Shown: positions 53,037 to 61,245 of the stretch, in pieces | How the letters are laid out: each line of letters starts with the position of its first letter | Position numbering within the stretch: the stretch's first letter is position 1 | NCBI RefSeq assembly: GCF_000013225.1 | Contig: NC_007776.1 | Location: forward strand, 1,951,001-2,015,000 | Origin: Synechococcus sp. JA-2-3B'a(2-13) | GTDB lineage: Bacteria > Cyanobacteriota > Cyanobacteriia > Thermostichales > Thermostichaceae | Length of the DNA stretch: 64,000 bases | Reading direction: 5' to 3' | Made by a program: the position numbers and the translations under genes | The notes under the pieces: model-generated | Seen by the model: the letters and a program-made list of their open reading frames with translations, nothing else | Database searches by the model: none | What the model was told of the DNA's origin: nothing

Positions 53037-53169
53037 GGTGCCTTTTCCGTCGGTACAGTAGGATGAGCTAGGCTATTTTAGCCTTTGGCGTCCCCCCTCG
53101 AGGAAAAGCCGCTGGGGGATCCCTGCGGGCTTGGCTTGCGGTGTCGAAGGAGCAGCAAGGAGTTTGCAG

Positions 53170-53751
53170 ATGACCGTCGGAGCTGTGCCAACTCAGGGAA
53201 AAAGAGCTTGGACAGCCGAAGAATTCATGGCGTTGTCCAGGGAGGGACATCGCTACGAGATTGTTGATGGGAAGCCAATTGATATGGGAAGCGCGGGGGC
53301 ACTCCATGGTTATGTCTGCAGCCTCCTATTGGCAGCTTTGACCCCCTACGTTTTGTCCAACAAGCTGGGGATCGTTTTAGATTCCAGCACTGCTTTTAAG
53401 ATGAAGAGTGGAAATTGGCGCTCCCCTGACATCTCTTTTTTTGCTAAAGAACGCTTGCAGGGCATGGCTGAACTGCCCACAGGATTTTTGGAAGGCGCTC
53501 CAGATCTGGCTGTTGAAGTGCTTTCCCCCCGCAATACGGTTGAAGAAATTCATGACAAGCTGGTGGAGTACTTTGAAAATGGCAGCCGCCTGGTTTGGCT
53601 GGTTCACCCCAGCGAGCACTACGTCCTGGTGTATCGCAGCTCTCAAGAGCCTGACCGCCTCCTGAAATCGGTTGATCTTCTAGAAGGTGAAGAGGTTATT
53701 CCAGGATTTGCCCTGCCGGTGGCTCATCTATTCCAGAAGCTTTCCTTGTAA
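53170..53751 (+). CDS. Uma2/DUF820 family PD-(D/E)XK protein
   Basis: A 193-residue protein of the Uma2 family, very expanded in cyanobacteria, with a restriction-endonuclease-like fold and no settled function. Motifs: WTAEEFMALSREGHRYEIVD, the acidic WRSPDISFFAKERLQ, PDLAVEVLSPRNTVEEIHDK with the glutamate and lysine, and LVEYFENGSRLVWLVHP. The ATG at 53170 follows AAGGAG at seven bases; the earlier ATG-like start at 53131 lacks one. It is divergent from purB. Confidence 0.88.
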   Translation: MTVGAVPTQGKRAWTAEEFMALSREGHRYEIVDGKPIDMGSAGALHGYVCSLLLAALTPYVLSNKLGIVLDSSTAFKMKSGNWRSPDISFFAKERLQGMAELPTGFLEGAPDLAVEVLSPRNTVEEIHDKLVEYFENGSRLVWLVHPSEHYVLVYRSSQEPDRLLKSVDLLEGEEVIPGFALPVAHLFQKLSL

Positions 53752-54222
53752 CATCCCCCCGCCCTCACTCTAGCCAATAGAGCTTGGGCCTCCCAACCTT
53801 GCCATTGGGCATTCCTGCCCCGCGTCACAGAACGACTTGGCAGAGGAGTCGGTATCTCGACCCTGACTTTCCCGCCAGAGCGCGGAACTTGTAGCTCCCC
53901 GCACCCCTTGCAAGTTAAGTGCAGGGGGTTGCCCCTCTCGCCGACGGTCTATATTGAACTAGTTCGGGATCCGAAGAGCATGACTCTAGTCAATAATAAG
54001 CTCAACTATACTGAAAATAATGTATAATATGTTCAGTACGGATTACTACCAGTTGATCTTTCTGTTTACTTTCGAGTCTGCCAACATGGTAGCCAAAGCA
54101 AAGCAGAAAATTGGTAGTAAGACGACACGGAAACTGCGCTTTGGGTATTCTACTCAAAGCTTTGCGGGATACCGCCATTCTGTTTGGAAACAAACAGAAT
54201 GCTATCGCTGCATAGTTGAACA
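53752..54222. other. 471-bp intergenic region, AT-rich right half, one strong hairpin
   Basis: A 10-bp stem hairpin ACCCCTTGCA-AGTTAAG-TGCAGGGGGT lies at 53903-53929 and, with the preceding AGCTCCCCGC, resembles the left-end hairpin of the TnpB element at 5089-5120. From 53980 the DNA is AT-rich (ATAATGTATAATATG at about 54017-54031 contains TATAAT). A 68-codon plus-strand frame (54020-54226) with a lysine-rich middle has no recognisable family and was not called. Confidence 0.45.
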
Positions 54223-54771
54223 GTGATGTTCAGCAGTGTTCAGCGTAAATGTATCAGGACGTCATTAGCGGTGCGGAGCACAATCAAGTGTCGATGGGGA
54301 AGGATAGCTCTGATAGGTTTCTTGGCAGCATTCCTCGCTCCTGCCCCTGCCATCTCTTTGCCTGCCTTCCCACCTCCTCCTGAGAAGACCTCGGCCCCAA
54401 ACACCGCTTCCGAGTTCAACTGGCAGGGATCCCTCAAGTTGCTGCGGGGGGATCCCGTGGCTGCCCTGTCGGATCTGGATCGGGCGGTGCAGTTGGATCC
54501 CAGCTATGCGCCGGCCTATGTGAACCGCAGCTACGTCTACAACCAGTTGCGCCAGCCGGAAGAAGCTCTGGCCGATGCGGAGCGGGCCATTCAGTTGAAT
54601 GCAGGGATCCCAGAAGCCTACTTTAGCCGCGGGGTGGCCTATCTTCAGTTGGGGGATCGAGAAGCGGCGATGGCCGACTTTCGCCAGGCGTTGGCTCTCT
54701 TCTCCAAGAGTGGCAACTTTGCCAACCAGGCCATCCTGCAGCAACTGCTGCGCCAGTTGGGGGTGGAGTAG
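54223..54771 (+). CDS. exported TPR protein
   Basis: A 182-residue protein with an N-terminal hydrophobic segment (RIALIGFLAAFLAPAPAISL) that looks like a signal peptide or anchor, a proline-rich linker and three helical repeats of TPR type: GSLKLLRGDPVAALSDLDRA, APAYVNRSYVYNQLRQPEEA and PEAYFSRGVAYLQLGDREAA. TPR domains hold protein partners. The N-terminal ~25 residues include RTSLAVRSTIK, encoded by a sequence (54262-54287) resembling the R1 repeat near sasA, so the real start may lie further in. Function is unknown. Confidence 0.75.
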   Translation: MMFSSVQRKCIRTSLAVRSTIKCRWGRIALIGFLAAFLAPAPAISLPAFPPPPEKTSAPNTASEFNWQGSLKLLRGDPVAALSDLDRAVQLDPSYAPAYVNRSYVYNQLRQPEEALADAERAIQLNAGIPEAYFSRGVAYLQLGDREAAMADFRQALALFSKSGNFANQAILQQLLRQLGVE

Positions 54772-54831
54772 CCGCCCTTGGATTAAACCTAGGGCCACCT
54801 CGAAGTTGGGTAACCTGTCTGGTCTTTCCCC

Positions 54832-55620
54832 TCACTTGCGCTTAGGCGTCTGAGCGGTTGATTCTCCCAGCAACTTGTCAGAAAGCCGAGGCTCTCCCAA
54901 CCACTCGGCCAGGGAAACTGCCTGAGCCTGCAGCCCAAAGACCTGACAGAACGACTCCACCAGCACCGGAGCTACGGCAGCCATCGTTACCTCCGGACAA
55001 AAGTGCACCAGGGATCCCACCGGGCGATCAGGGATCCCACAGGGCACGATGGCCTCGAAGGCAGCTAGATCCGGGCAGACGTTGAGGGCAAAGCCGTGGT
55101 AGGTCACCCAGCGGGAGACCTTGATGCCGATGGCCGCCACTTTGCGGCCCTGCACCCAAACTCCTGTCAAGCCAGGGATCCGCTCCCCCTGTAGGCCGAA
55201 GTGGGCCAAGGTCTGGATGACCACCTCTTCTAGCTGGCGTAGGTACTCGTGGAGATCTGGGCGGTGGCGCTTTAGGTTCAGCATCGCATAGCCCACCCAC
55301 TGCCCCGGCCCATGGTAGGTCACTTCGCCGCCGCGCTCCACCCGTAGGATTTCCGGCTCTTGTTCAGAAGGAGATTCCGGGTGGATAGCCGGGGATCCTA
55401 TCGGCTGAGAAAGGCTCTTGAGAAACTTGGGATCGGCTCCTGCCCCCAAGGTGTAAACCGCAGGATGGGTGAGCAGCAGTAATCCGTCCGGCAACTGGGG
55501 ATCCCGGATCATATGGGCCAGTCTTGCCTGCTGCCAAGCCCAGGCAGTGCGGTAGGGCACTTCACCCGGCAGGTGAACCTGCAGAAGCGGCAGTTGCACG
55601 GGGGATCCAGAAAAGTTCAC
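54832..55620 (-). CDS. lipB: octanoyl-ACP:protein octanoyltransferase
   Basis: LipB transfers octanoyl from acyl carrier protein to lipoyl domains, the first step of lipoate synthesis. In this 262-residue protein the motifs are [40 protein letters not shown], the lysine in [19 protein letters not shown] and the catalytic cysteine in [12 protein letters not shown]. The start at 55620 is GTG without a clear ribosome site. trxA ends 13 bp upstream, so the two are probably co-transcribed. Confidence 0.95.
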   Translation of the reverse strand: MNFSGSPVQLPLLQVHLPGEVPYRTAWAWQQARLAHMIRDPQLPDGLLLLTHPAVYTLGAGADPKFLKSLSQPIGSPAIHPESPSEQEPEILRVERGGEVTYHGPGQWVGYAMLNLKRHRPDLHEYLRQLEEVVIQTLAHFGLQGERIPGLTGVWVQGRKVAAIGIKVSRWVTYHGFALNVCPDLAAFEAIVPCGIPDRPVGSLVHFCPEVTMAAVAPVLVESFCQVFGLQAQAVSLAEWLGEPRLSDKLLGESTAQTPKRK

Positions 55621-55633
55621 CTAGCTTACAGGT

Positions 55634-55954
55634 TTAGTTAACCTGCGCCCGCAACCGCTCCAACAGGGCCCGCGGCTGCAACAGCCCCTCAATGCGGTCA
55701 ATCGGCTTCCCATCTTTGAAGAGGATCAGCGTTGGCACCGCTTGAATGCCCCAGCGAGCAGCGATGGTTGGGTACTTTTCGGTGTCAACCTTCACAAAAG
55801 TAACCGCATCCCCCACCTGAGGTTTTACCTGCTCCAACACTTGCGCCATAACCTGACAAGGGCCGCACCAGGAAGCATAAAAATCCACCAGGATCGGGGT
55901 TTTGGATCCCTGAATCATGTCGGCAAAACTTTTGAATTGCTGTTTGTGCGCCAT
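55634..55954 (-). CDS. trxA: thioredoxin
   Basis: A 106-residue thioredoxin with the redox centre DFYASWCGPCQVMAQVL, the cis-proline loop AVPTLILFKDGKPIDR and the usual C-terminal helix. ATG at 55954 follows GGGAG. It would reduce protein disulfides in the cytosol. It precedes lipB by 13 bp. Confidence 0.95.
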   Translation of the reverse strand: MAHKQQFKSFADMIQGSKTPILVDFYASWCGPCQVMAQVLEQVKPQVGDAVTFVKVDTEKYPTIAARWGIQAVPTLILFKDGKPIDRIEGLLQPRALLERLRAQVN

Positions 55955-56180
55955 AGGAAACTCCCAGAGTGTTCTGAAAAGCCTGAAATGAAATCTATTT
56001 GTAAGCTAACTGTTTGAGACTAAAAATTAGGTAGGGATCCCGCTACGGCCTGCTTCGGTTTCCCGGTAGGATGGCTAGGGTTCAGGAGAAGAGCTAGAGC
56101 GTACCCGTAGTCTAGGGTGTTGTGGTGGACAAAGGGGCAGACTTTAGCAGGGTTTAAGGACTTGGAGGAGTGGGATCCCA

Positions 56181-57440
56181 ATGGCAACAAGTAGCAGCAT
56201 GGTGAATCGTGGCGTATTGGCCACAGTGCTGGCCGGGGTAGGACTCAGCCTATGGGGGGCTTGGCGTTGGCTGTGGGATCCCTGGGGCTGGGCTCAGGTA
56301 GTGGCCGGGTTGCTGCTGAGTTTGGGCAGCTTGCTCTACTGGCTCAAGACCCGCCCCGCTGACCAGCTGGTGGTGGAACCCAAGGGCTGGGGCATAGGCC
56401 GCCACACCCCCGAGCACTGGGTCATTCAAGCGGAGTTTGTGGCTCGCAACCTCAACCCCCTCTTTGAGGTCACCTTGGCCCAGGTGGAGCCGCGACTGCA
56501 TTTGCTCAGCGCCGGATCCCTAGAAGGCATTGACACCCGCCTACGCCTGCGCTCTCGCCATCCGGATCTTCCCCCCCGGCAAGACAACTACTGGCAGGCT
56601 TATATCCTCACCCCCCAGAGCCAGACTGGCCTAGAAGTCGAGATCGAGCTGAAGGGGAAAGGGCTAGCGGATCTGCGCTCGGCCTGGCTCCAGCTGGACT
56701 ACATTCAGTACGGGCGGCAGCGGCGCACCCTCAAGACCAGCCACCTCATCCTGCCGTTGCAAGAGGTGGATCCCTTGCCGGAGCTGAACTGGCAGCAGCA
56801 GGGATCCCTCCTTTGGGCCGCCGTTCCCACCCATCTGCTGACCCCCAGCGATGACTTGGCCGAGGTGCTACGGCGGTATGTAGGCCCTCACATCCAGCCC
56901 GGCGATATGGTGGCCATCTCGGAAAGCGCCGTGGCTATTGTCCAGGGCAACTTCCGCCATCCCCTGCAGGTGCAGCCCGGCTGGCTGGCCCGCACCCTGT
57001 GCTACTTCTTCCCCTCCAAGACCAGTCTTTCAAGCTGCTACGGGATGCAGACTTTGATCGACTGCTCCGGGGCCTGGCGGGTGGTGTGGGCTTTTGTGGT
57101 GGGATCCCTGGCCAAACTGCTGGGGATCCCGGGGGTCTTTTATGCCCTGGCGGGGGAGCAGGCCGATCTCATCGACGACGTTACTGGCACCCTGCCTCCC
57201 TATGACCAGTTCATCGTGCTGGGGCCGCGGGATCCGGCCAAGTTGGTGGGGGATCTGCATCGGCAGACGGGCTACGAAGTGGCCATCGTGGATGCCAACG
57301 ATCTGGGGCAGGTCAAGATCCTGGCAGCCAGCCCCGGCGTAGAGCGGGAGCTGGTGGAGCAAGCCCTGGGCAAGAACCCCGCCGGCAATGCCGCTGAACA
57401 AACCCCCCTTGTGCTGATCAGGAAGATGACACCTGACTGA
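56181..57440 (+). CDS. membrane-anchored CofE-like (gamma-glutamyl ligase family) protein
   Basis: A 419-residue protein: two N-terminal membrane segments (VLATVLAGVGLSLWGAWRWL and VVAGLLLSLGSLLYWL), a beta-rich domain of about 140 residues, then a region resembling coenzyme F420-0:gamma-glutamyl ligase (YVGPHIQPGDMVAISESAVA ... ALAGEQADLIDDVTGTLPPY ... VAIVDANDLGQVKILAAS). In F420 makers CofE adds glutamates to F420-0. Cyanobacteria commonly encode this longer form; its real substrate is not established. The ATG at 56181 follows GGAGGAG. It converges with sulP, overlapping by 23 bases at the 3' ends. Confidence 0.82.
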   Translation: MATSSSMVNRGVLATVLAGVGLSLWGAWRWLWDPWGWAQVVAGLLLSLGSLLYWLKTRPADQLVVEPKGWGIGRHTPEHWVIQAEFVARNLNPLFEVTLAQVEPRLHLLSAGSLEGIDTRLRLRSRHPDLPPRQDNYWQAYILTPQSQTGLEVEIELKGKGLADLRSAWLQLDYIQYGRQRRTLKTSHLILPLQEVDPLPELNWQQQGSLLWAAVPTHLLTPSDDLAEVLRRYVGPHIQPGDMVAISESAVAIVQGNFRHPLQVQPGWLARTLCYFFPSKTSLSSCYGMQTLIDCSGAWRVVWAFVVGSLAKLLGIPGVFYALAGEQADLIDDVTGTLPPYDQFIVLGPRDPAKLVGDLHRQTGYEVAIVDANDLGQVKILAASPGVERELVEQALGKNPAGNAAEQTPLVLIRKMTPD

Positions 57441-59232
57441 GGCTCTGCTGGGATCCGAGGGCTTGCATCGCCTGGTGAGTGGAGAGGAAGAAGCGCTCAG
57501 CGCCCACTTTCTCCACAAACCCAGCCTTTTGGAGGCGATCCATTACCGGCCCCTTCACCTCGGCCATGGCAAAGCCCACCCCTGCCTGCTGCAAACGTTC
57601 CACCAACTGGGTCAGCACTTCCAAAGCGCTGCCGTCGATGAAGTTGATGGCGCTGGCAACGAGCAGCACCTGCTCCACTGTGGGTCGCGCCGCCACCTCT
57701 CGCAGCAGATACTCCTGCAAGTAGGCTGCGTTGGCAAAAAACAGGCTCTCGTCCACCCGCACTGCCAAGATACGGGGATCGGTAATCACCTCATGGCGCT
57801 GCACGTTGCGGTAGTGCTCCGTACCGGGCACCTGACCCACGATGGCAATGTGAGGACGGCTAGCCCGCCAAAGAAAGAGCAGGATGGAGACTAACACCCC
57901 TATTCCGATCCCCTGCTCCACTCCGATCCCCAGCACACTGGCAAAGGTTACCAACCAAACCAGGGCATCGCCGCGGTCGTAGCGCCAGCTTTGCAGCAGG
58001 GGGTGAAAATCCACCAGGGCCAGCACCGCCACCAGAACGATGGCCGCCAGGGTGGTCTGGGGCAAGAAGGTGAACAGTGGCATCAGCCAGATGACCGTCA
58101 AAGCCACCAACAGGCCGGTGATTAGGGAGGCCAGGCCACTGTTGGCGCCTGCTTGAAAGTTCACCACCGACCGGCTGATGCCTCCCGTTACCGGATAGCC
58201 GCCACTGCAAGCTGCTGCCAAGTTGGCTGCCCCCAAAGCCACCAGATCTTGGTTGGGATCCACCTTCTGCCGCCGCTGGCTGGCCAAGGACTGCCCCACA
58301 GCATAGCTTTCCGTGAAGCCCACCAAGCTGATGGCCAAGGCGGTGGGCAGAAGCGCTGTCCACTGTCCCCAGCTCAACGAGGGAAAGCCCAAGGGGGGCA
58401 ACCCGGAAGGAATGGAGCCAACAACGGATACCCCTGCCCTCTCCGAGAGGTTTAGGCCCCAGACCAACAGGCTGGTCACGAGCACAGCCGCTAGCGGTGC
58501 CCCCTTGGTCAAAATCAAGGCCCAACCTGGAGGCACACCCCAACGCCGCAGTTGGTGGGGCAACTTTCGCTGAGCGTACACCAGCAGGGATACGGCCAGC
58601 AGCCCTAGGCCAAAGGTTGCCCAGTTCACCTTGTCCAGGCTTTGCCACAGCCGCTGCACCAACAGCAAGAAGGACTCCGTATTGGCGATCTTGACCCCCA
58701 GGAGGTGGCGGAGCTGGCTGAAGCCGATGATCAAGGCCGCCGCGCTGCCAAAGGCAGTCACCACCGTGTGGCTTAAGAAATTGGCCAAAAACCCCAGCCG
58801 CAACAACCCCATGGCCCCCTGGACCAGACCCACCTCCAAGGCCAGCCCCAAAGCCAACTGTCCATACTCCGGGCTGCCCGGCAAGGACTCCGTCCCGCTG
58901 ACGCGACCGGCCAGCGGCTCTAACCCTGCCGCCACCAAGAGGGAGATGATGGCCACTGGCCCTACCGCCAAGGCGCGGCTGGATCCCAGTAGTCCATAGA
59001 CGATCACCGGCAAAATACTGGCGTACAGGCCCACTTGGGGGGGCAACCCGGCCAACAGGGCATAGGCCATGCTCTGGGGCACCAACAGAATGGCCACCAC
59101 AAGGCCGGCGATCAGATCTCCCGGCAAATCTGATCGTTGATAGTGGAAGACCCAAAGGGACTCCTTAGCAAAGGGCAGGTACCGCGCCAGGATCCCTTGC
59201 CCCCCAGAGGAAGTAGAAGGGATCCCACTCAT
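57418..59232 (-). CDS. SulP family anion transporter with STAS domain
   Basis: A 604-residue SulP transporter: about ten to twelve membrane segments starting at LPGDLIAGLVVAILLVPQSM, the family phrases GLPPQVGLYASILPVIVYGLLG and SVVNFQAGANSGLASLITG, then a C-terminal STAS domain (ILAVRVDESLFFANAAYLQE ... ASAINFIDGSALEVLTQLVE). SulP proteins carry sulfate, bicarbonate or other anions. The ATG at 59232 overlaps the rhodanese stop as ATGA. The sequence GRVSGTESLP (before GSPEYGQLAL) is encoded by an R2 repeat and appears added. The sulfur operon context favours a sulfur oxyanion, by inference. Confidence 0.9.
   Translation of the reverse strand: MSGIPSTSSGGQGILARYLPFAKESLWVFHYQRSDLPGDLIAGLVVAILLVPQSMAYALLAGLPPQVGLYASILPVIVYGLLGSSRALAVGPVAIISLLVAAGLEPLAGRVSGTESLPGSPEYGQLALGLALEVGLVQGAMGLLRLGFLANFLSHTVVTAFGSAAALIIGFSQLRHLLGVKIANTESFLLLVQRLWQSLDKVNWATFGLGLLAVSLLVYAQRKLPHQLRRWGVPPGWALILTKGAPLAAVLVTSLLVWGLNLSERAGVSVVGSIPSGLPPLGFPSLSWGQWTALLPTALAISLVGFTESYAVGQSLASQRRQKVDPNQDLVALGAANLAAACSGGYPVTGGISRSVVNFQAGANSGLASLITGLLVALTVIWLMPLFTFLPQTTLAAIVLVAVLALVDFHPLLQSWRYDRGDALVWLVTFASVLGIGVEQGIGIGVLVSILLFLWRASRPHIAIVGQVPGTEHYRNVQRHEVITDPRILAVRVDESLFFANAAYLQEYLLREVAARPTVEQVLLVASAINFIDGSALEVLTQLVERLQQAGVGFAMAEVKGPVMDRLQKAGFVEKVGAERFFLSTHQAMQALGSQQSLSQVSSS
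58883..58910. repeat. dispersed repeat, family R2, inside sulP
   Basis: AAGGACTCCGTCCCGCTGAC plus GCGACCGG; translated in frame on the minus strand as RVSGTESL. Same family as 40094-40121. Confidence 0.8.
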
Positions 59233-59810
59233 AGCGCCTGACCTCGGTTCCAGGGCATGCGAGCCAAGAGCAGAGCCATGCCACAGGTGTTGGTTACACC
59301 CGCAAACACCAGCCCGGCGCCCACAAAGCCACTCAGCAGCAGCCACCAGGGGTTGACAAAGGCCCCCAGAAGGGTTCCGGTGAGCACCAGGGATCCCGCT
59401 GCAATCTGCACCTGCCGCATGATGGAGATGGGCGCATTTTGGGTGCGGGTAACGGGCAGCTTGGCCGCTTTCCAAGCCTCGATCCCTCCCTTGAGGCTAA
59501 TGACCTCCGGCCAGCCGCGGTCTAGCAACTGACAACCGGCGCGGATGGAGCGGCTGCCCATGCGGCAGTGCAACACCACCGGCTTCTCTGGCGTGGAAGC
59601 AGGCACTTTGGCCGGGTCAAAGGTAGATAGGGGCATGTTGATGGCCCCCGGGATCCGCTCATCGGCATATTCTCCCGGCTCCCGCACATCAATGAGCTGG
59701 ACTCGCCCCTGATCCAGCCACTGTCTTATGGTCAGGGCATCGATCTCCTTGAGACGGGGATCCCGTTCCTGCTGAGCGGAAGGCGTAGGATTTTGTCGGG
59801 CTACAGTCAT
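59229..59810 (-). CDS. rhodanese-domain protein with membrane tail (DUF2892-like)
   Basis: A 193-residue protein. Residues 20-115 are a rhodanese domain (LIDVREPGEYADERIPGAIN ... catalytic cysteine in VLHCRMGSRSIRAG ... LKGGIEAWKAAKLPV), which shuttles sulfane sulfur. The C-terminal part has two membrane segments (QIAAGSLVLTGTLLGAFV, LLLSGFVGAGLVFAGV) of the DUF2892 type ending in TNTCGMALLLARMPWNR. The ATG at 59810 has AGGAGGA upstream. It overlaps sulP (ATGA) and follows the DUF29 gene by 19 bp. A role passing persulfide sulfur at the membrane is inferred. Confidence 0.9.
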   Translation of the reverse strand: MTVARQNPTPSAQQERDPRLKEIDALTIRQWLDQGRVQLIDVREPGEYADERIPGAINMPLSTFDPAKVPASTPEKPVVLHCRMGSRSIRAGCQLLDRGWPEVISLKGGIEAWKAAKLPVTRTQNAPISIMRQVQIAAGSLVLTGTLLGAFVNPWWLLLSGFVGAGLVFAGVTNTCGMALLLARMPWNRGQAL

Positions 59811-59829
59811 TGGTTTCCTCCTCGGGTAA

Positions 59830-60303
59830 CTAACCTTCTTCCTCAAGCAACCTGCTGGGCTCGCCAGGGTAAAACTGGCTATCCAGGATTTGCTCGGGAG
59901 CGTAAGGACACGTCTTGGGAAAAGTCTTTCTGGGCAGCTTGGTCTCTTCCAGGGCTAGCTGGAGCGCCCTCAGGTAAGACTTGGCGATGGCCTCCGGCAA
60001 ATAGGGCCTCAGTCTTGGGCTTTCCTCCAGCAGATCCAGAACTTCCTGCCGCTGCACCTGTAGGGTGAGAAGCCAGCTTACAGATCTAGCCTGCGGCTGA
60101 TACTCCCATTTCAGGAGGTGCCCCACCAAAACCCCCAGCCGGTTGCGCAGCTCTTGCCGCTGTTGCCTGCCCAACGATTCCATCTCCTCAATCAAATGGG
60201 GCAGGTCTAGCTTCTCCCAAGCCCGCTCCCGCAGAAATTGAGCTTGTTGCTGAGTCCAAGCATAGAAATCCTTCTCATAGAGGCTTTCTGGATCCACTCT
60301 CAA
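59830..60303 (-). CDS. DUF29 family protein in the sulfur operon
   Basis: A 157-residue DUF29 protein: EKDFYAWTQQQAQFLRERAW, DLPHLIEEMESLGRQQRQEL, LVGHLLKWEYQPQARS and the closing FPKTCPYAPEQILDSQFYPG. It is the second DUF29 gene of the window (the other is at 44167) and only about one third of positions look shared. Its place between the persulfide dioxygenase and rhodanese genes, 19 bp from the latter, puts it in the same transcript. No function is known for the family. Confidence 0.86.
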   Translation of the reverse strand: MRVDPESLYEKDFYAWTQQQAQFLRERAWEKLDLPHLIEEMESLGRQQRQELRNRLGVLVGHLLKWEYQPQARSVSWLLTLQVQRQEVLDLLEESPRLRPYLPEAIAKSYLRALQLALEETKLPRKTFPKTCPYAPEQILDSQFYPGEPSRLLEEEG

Positions 60304-60394
60304 CCCTCCCCCTTCTGACCCGCCAGCTCAGAGAAGTCTAGCTAGCCCCGCAGGCTTTACAGCCAGGCTCTCCCACCCAAGAGGGTTTGCCCCA

Positions 60395-61111
60395 CTAAAC
60401 CGCGGCTGCCACTTGGCCGCACTGCTCGTTGGCCGGCACCGCTTCCTGGATCTTCTTCGGCTGGGGCAGGTTGAGGCTGTTCATGAGGGCAATGAAGCTC
60501 TCACGGGAACGCAGGTTGCCCGTTTCCGGATCCACAAAGCGCGGGTTCCAGCGCTTCTCCTCGCCAATGGTGGAGACGGTGTGCCCGCGATAGTCGTGGC
60601 CAGGATAGACCAGCGTCTCATCGGGCAGCGTAAACAAGTGCTGGGTAACATGGTCGTACATCAGGCCGGGATCCCCGCTTTGGAAATCCGTGCGCCCACA
60701 GCCGCGGATCAGCAGGGCATCTCCGGTAAGGACGCGATCCCCATTCACGCGGTAGGTCATGTGGCTGTCGGTGTGGCCCAGGGTAGCGATGGCTTCAATG
60801 ACGACGGATCCCACTTGCAGCGTTTCCCCATGACCGATGAAACGATCTGCACACTGAGCCTTAGCCTGTACCGGCACCACCCCTTGGCAACCGGTCAGTT
60901 CCCGCAGCTTCCCGGTTCCCGTGATGTGATCCGCGTGAACGTGGGTTTCCAGGCAGTACTTCAAGGTTAGACCCAATTCCCGAATCAACTTCAAATCCCG
61001 CTCCACCTGCTCCAGTACCGGATCCACCAGGGCGGCCTCGCGGGTTGCCGGATCCGCGATTAAATAGGTGTAGGTGCTTGTTTCTGCGTCGAACAGTTGG
61101 CGAAATAGCAT
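60395..61111 (-). CDS. persulfide dioxygenase (ETHE1-like metallo-beta-lactamase fold)
   Basis: A 238-residue MBL-fold enzyme of the ETHE1/PDO type, which oxidises glutathione persulfide to sulfite with an iron centre. Metal motifs: CLETHVHADHITGTGKLREL (HxHxDH), ATLGHTDSHMTYRVNG, LTGDALLIRGCGRTDFQSGD (the RTDFQ phrase is diagnostic) and YPGHDYRGHTVSTIGEEKRW. ATG at 61111 follows GGAGGG at close spacing; the longer frame to 61201 crosses the operator. It is the first gene of a minus-strand sulfur operon and divergent from an ArsR regulator. Confidence 0.93.
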   Translation of the reverse strand: MLFRQLFDAETSTYTYLIADPATREAALVDPVLEQVERDLKLIRELGLTLKYCLETHVHADHITGTGKLRELTGCQGVVPVQAKAQCADRFIGHGETLQVGSVVIEAIATLGHTDSHMTYRVNGDRVLTGDALLIRGCGRTDFQSGDPGLMYDHVTQHLFTLPDETLVYPGHDYRGHTVSTIGEEKRWNPRFVDPETGNLRSRESFIALMNSLNLPQPKKIQEAVPANEQCGQVAAAV

Positions 61112-61163
61112 AGTGCCCTCCTGTCTGGTATCGAAAGCCCGACGTGAACTTGGGCTTTCTAGG

Positions 61164-61187
61164 AACACTATATAACTATCTAGTGTT
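61164..61187. promoter_or_regulatory. ArsR-type operator between persulfide dioxygenase and regulator genes
   Basis: AACACTATATAACTATCTAG followed by TGTT: a 24-bp inverted repeat with perfect 7-bp arms (AACACTA/TAGTGTT) and 20 of 24 bases symmetric. It lies in the divergent promoter region, 53 bp from one start and 59 bp from the other, and contains TATATAACTA, a possible -10 element. Such sites are typical for ArsR-family repressors. Confidence 0.8.
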
Positions 61188-61245
61188 AAAATTAAAATCA
61201 AGTTGACGAACGGCGCAAGCAGGTTTGTTGATTGGGGAAAAGCCG

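Noticed and set aside
54020-54226. 68-codon plus-strand frame with basic middle
   Set aside because: No ribosome site, no family features, and it lies in low-complexity AT-rich DNA.
59233-59475. N-terminal extension of sulP
   Set aside because: It lies inside the rhodanese gene in another frame; the ATGA overlap at 59232 is the natural start.
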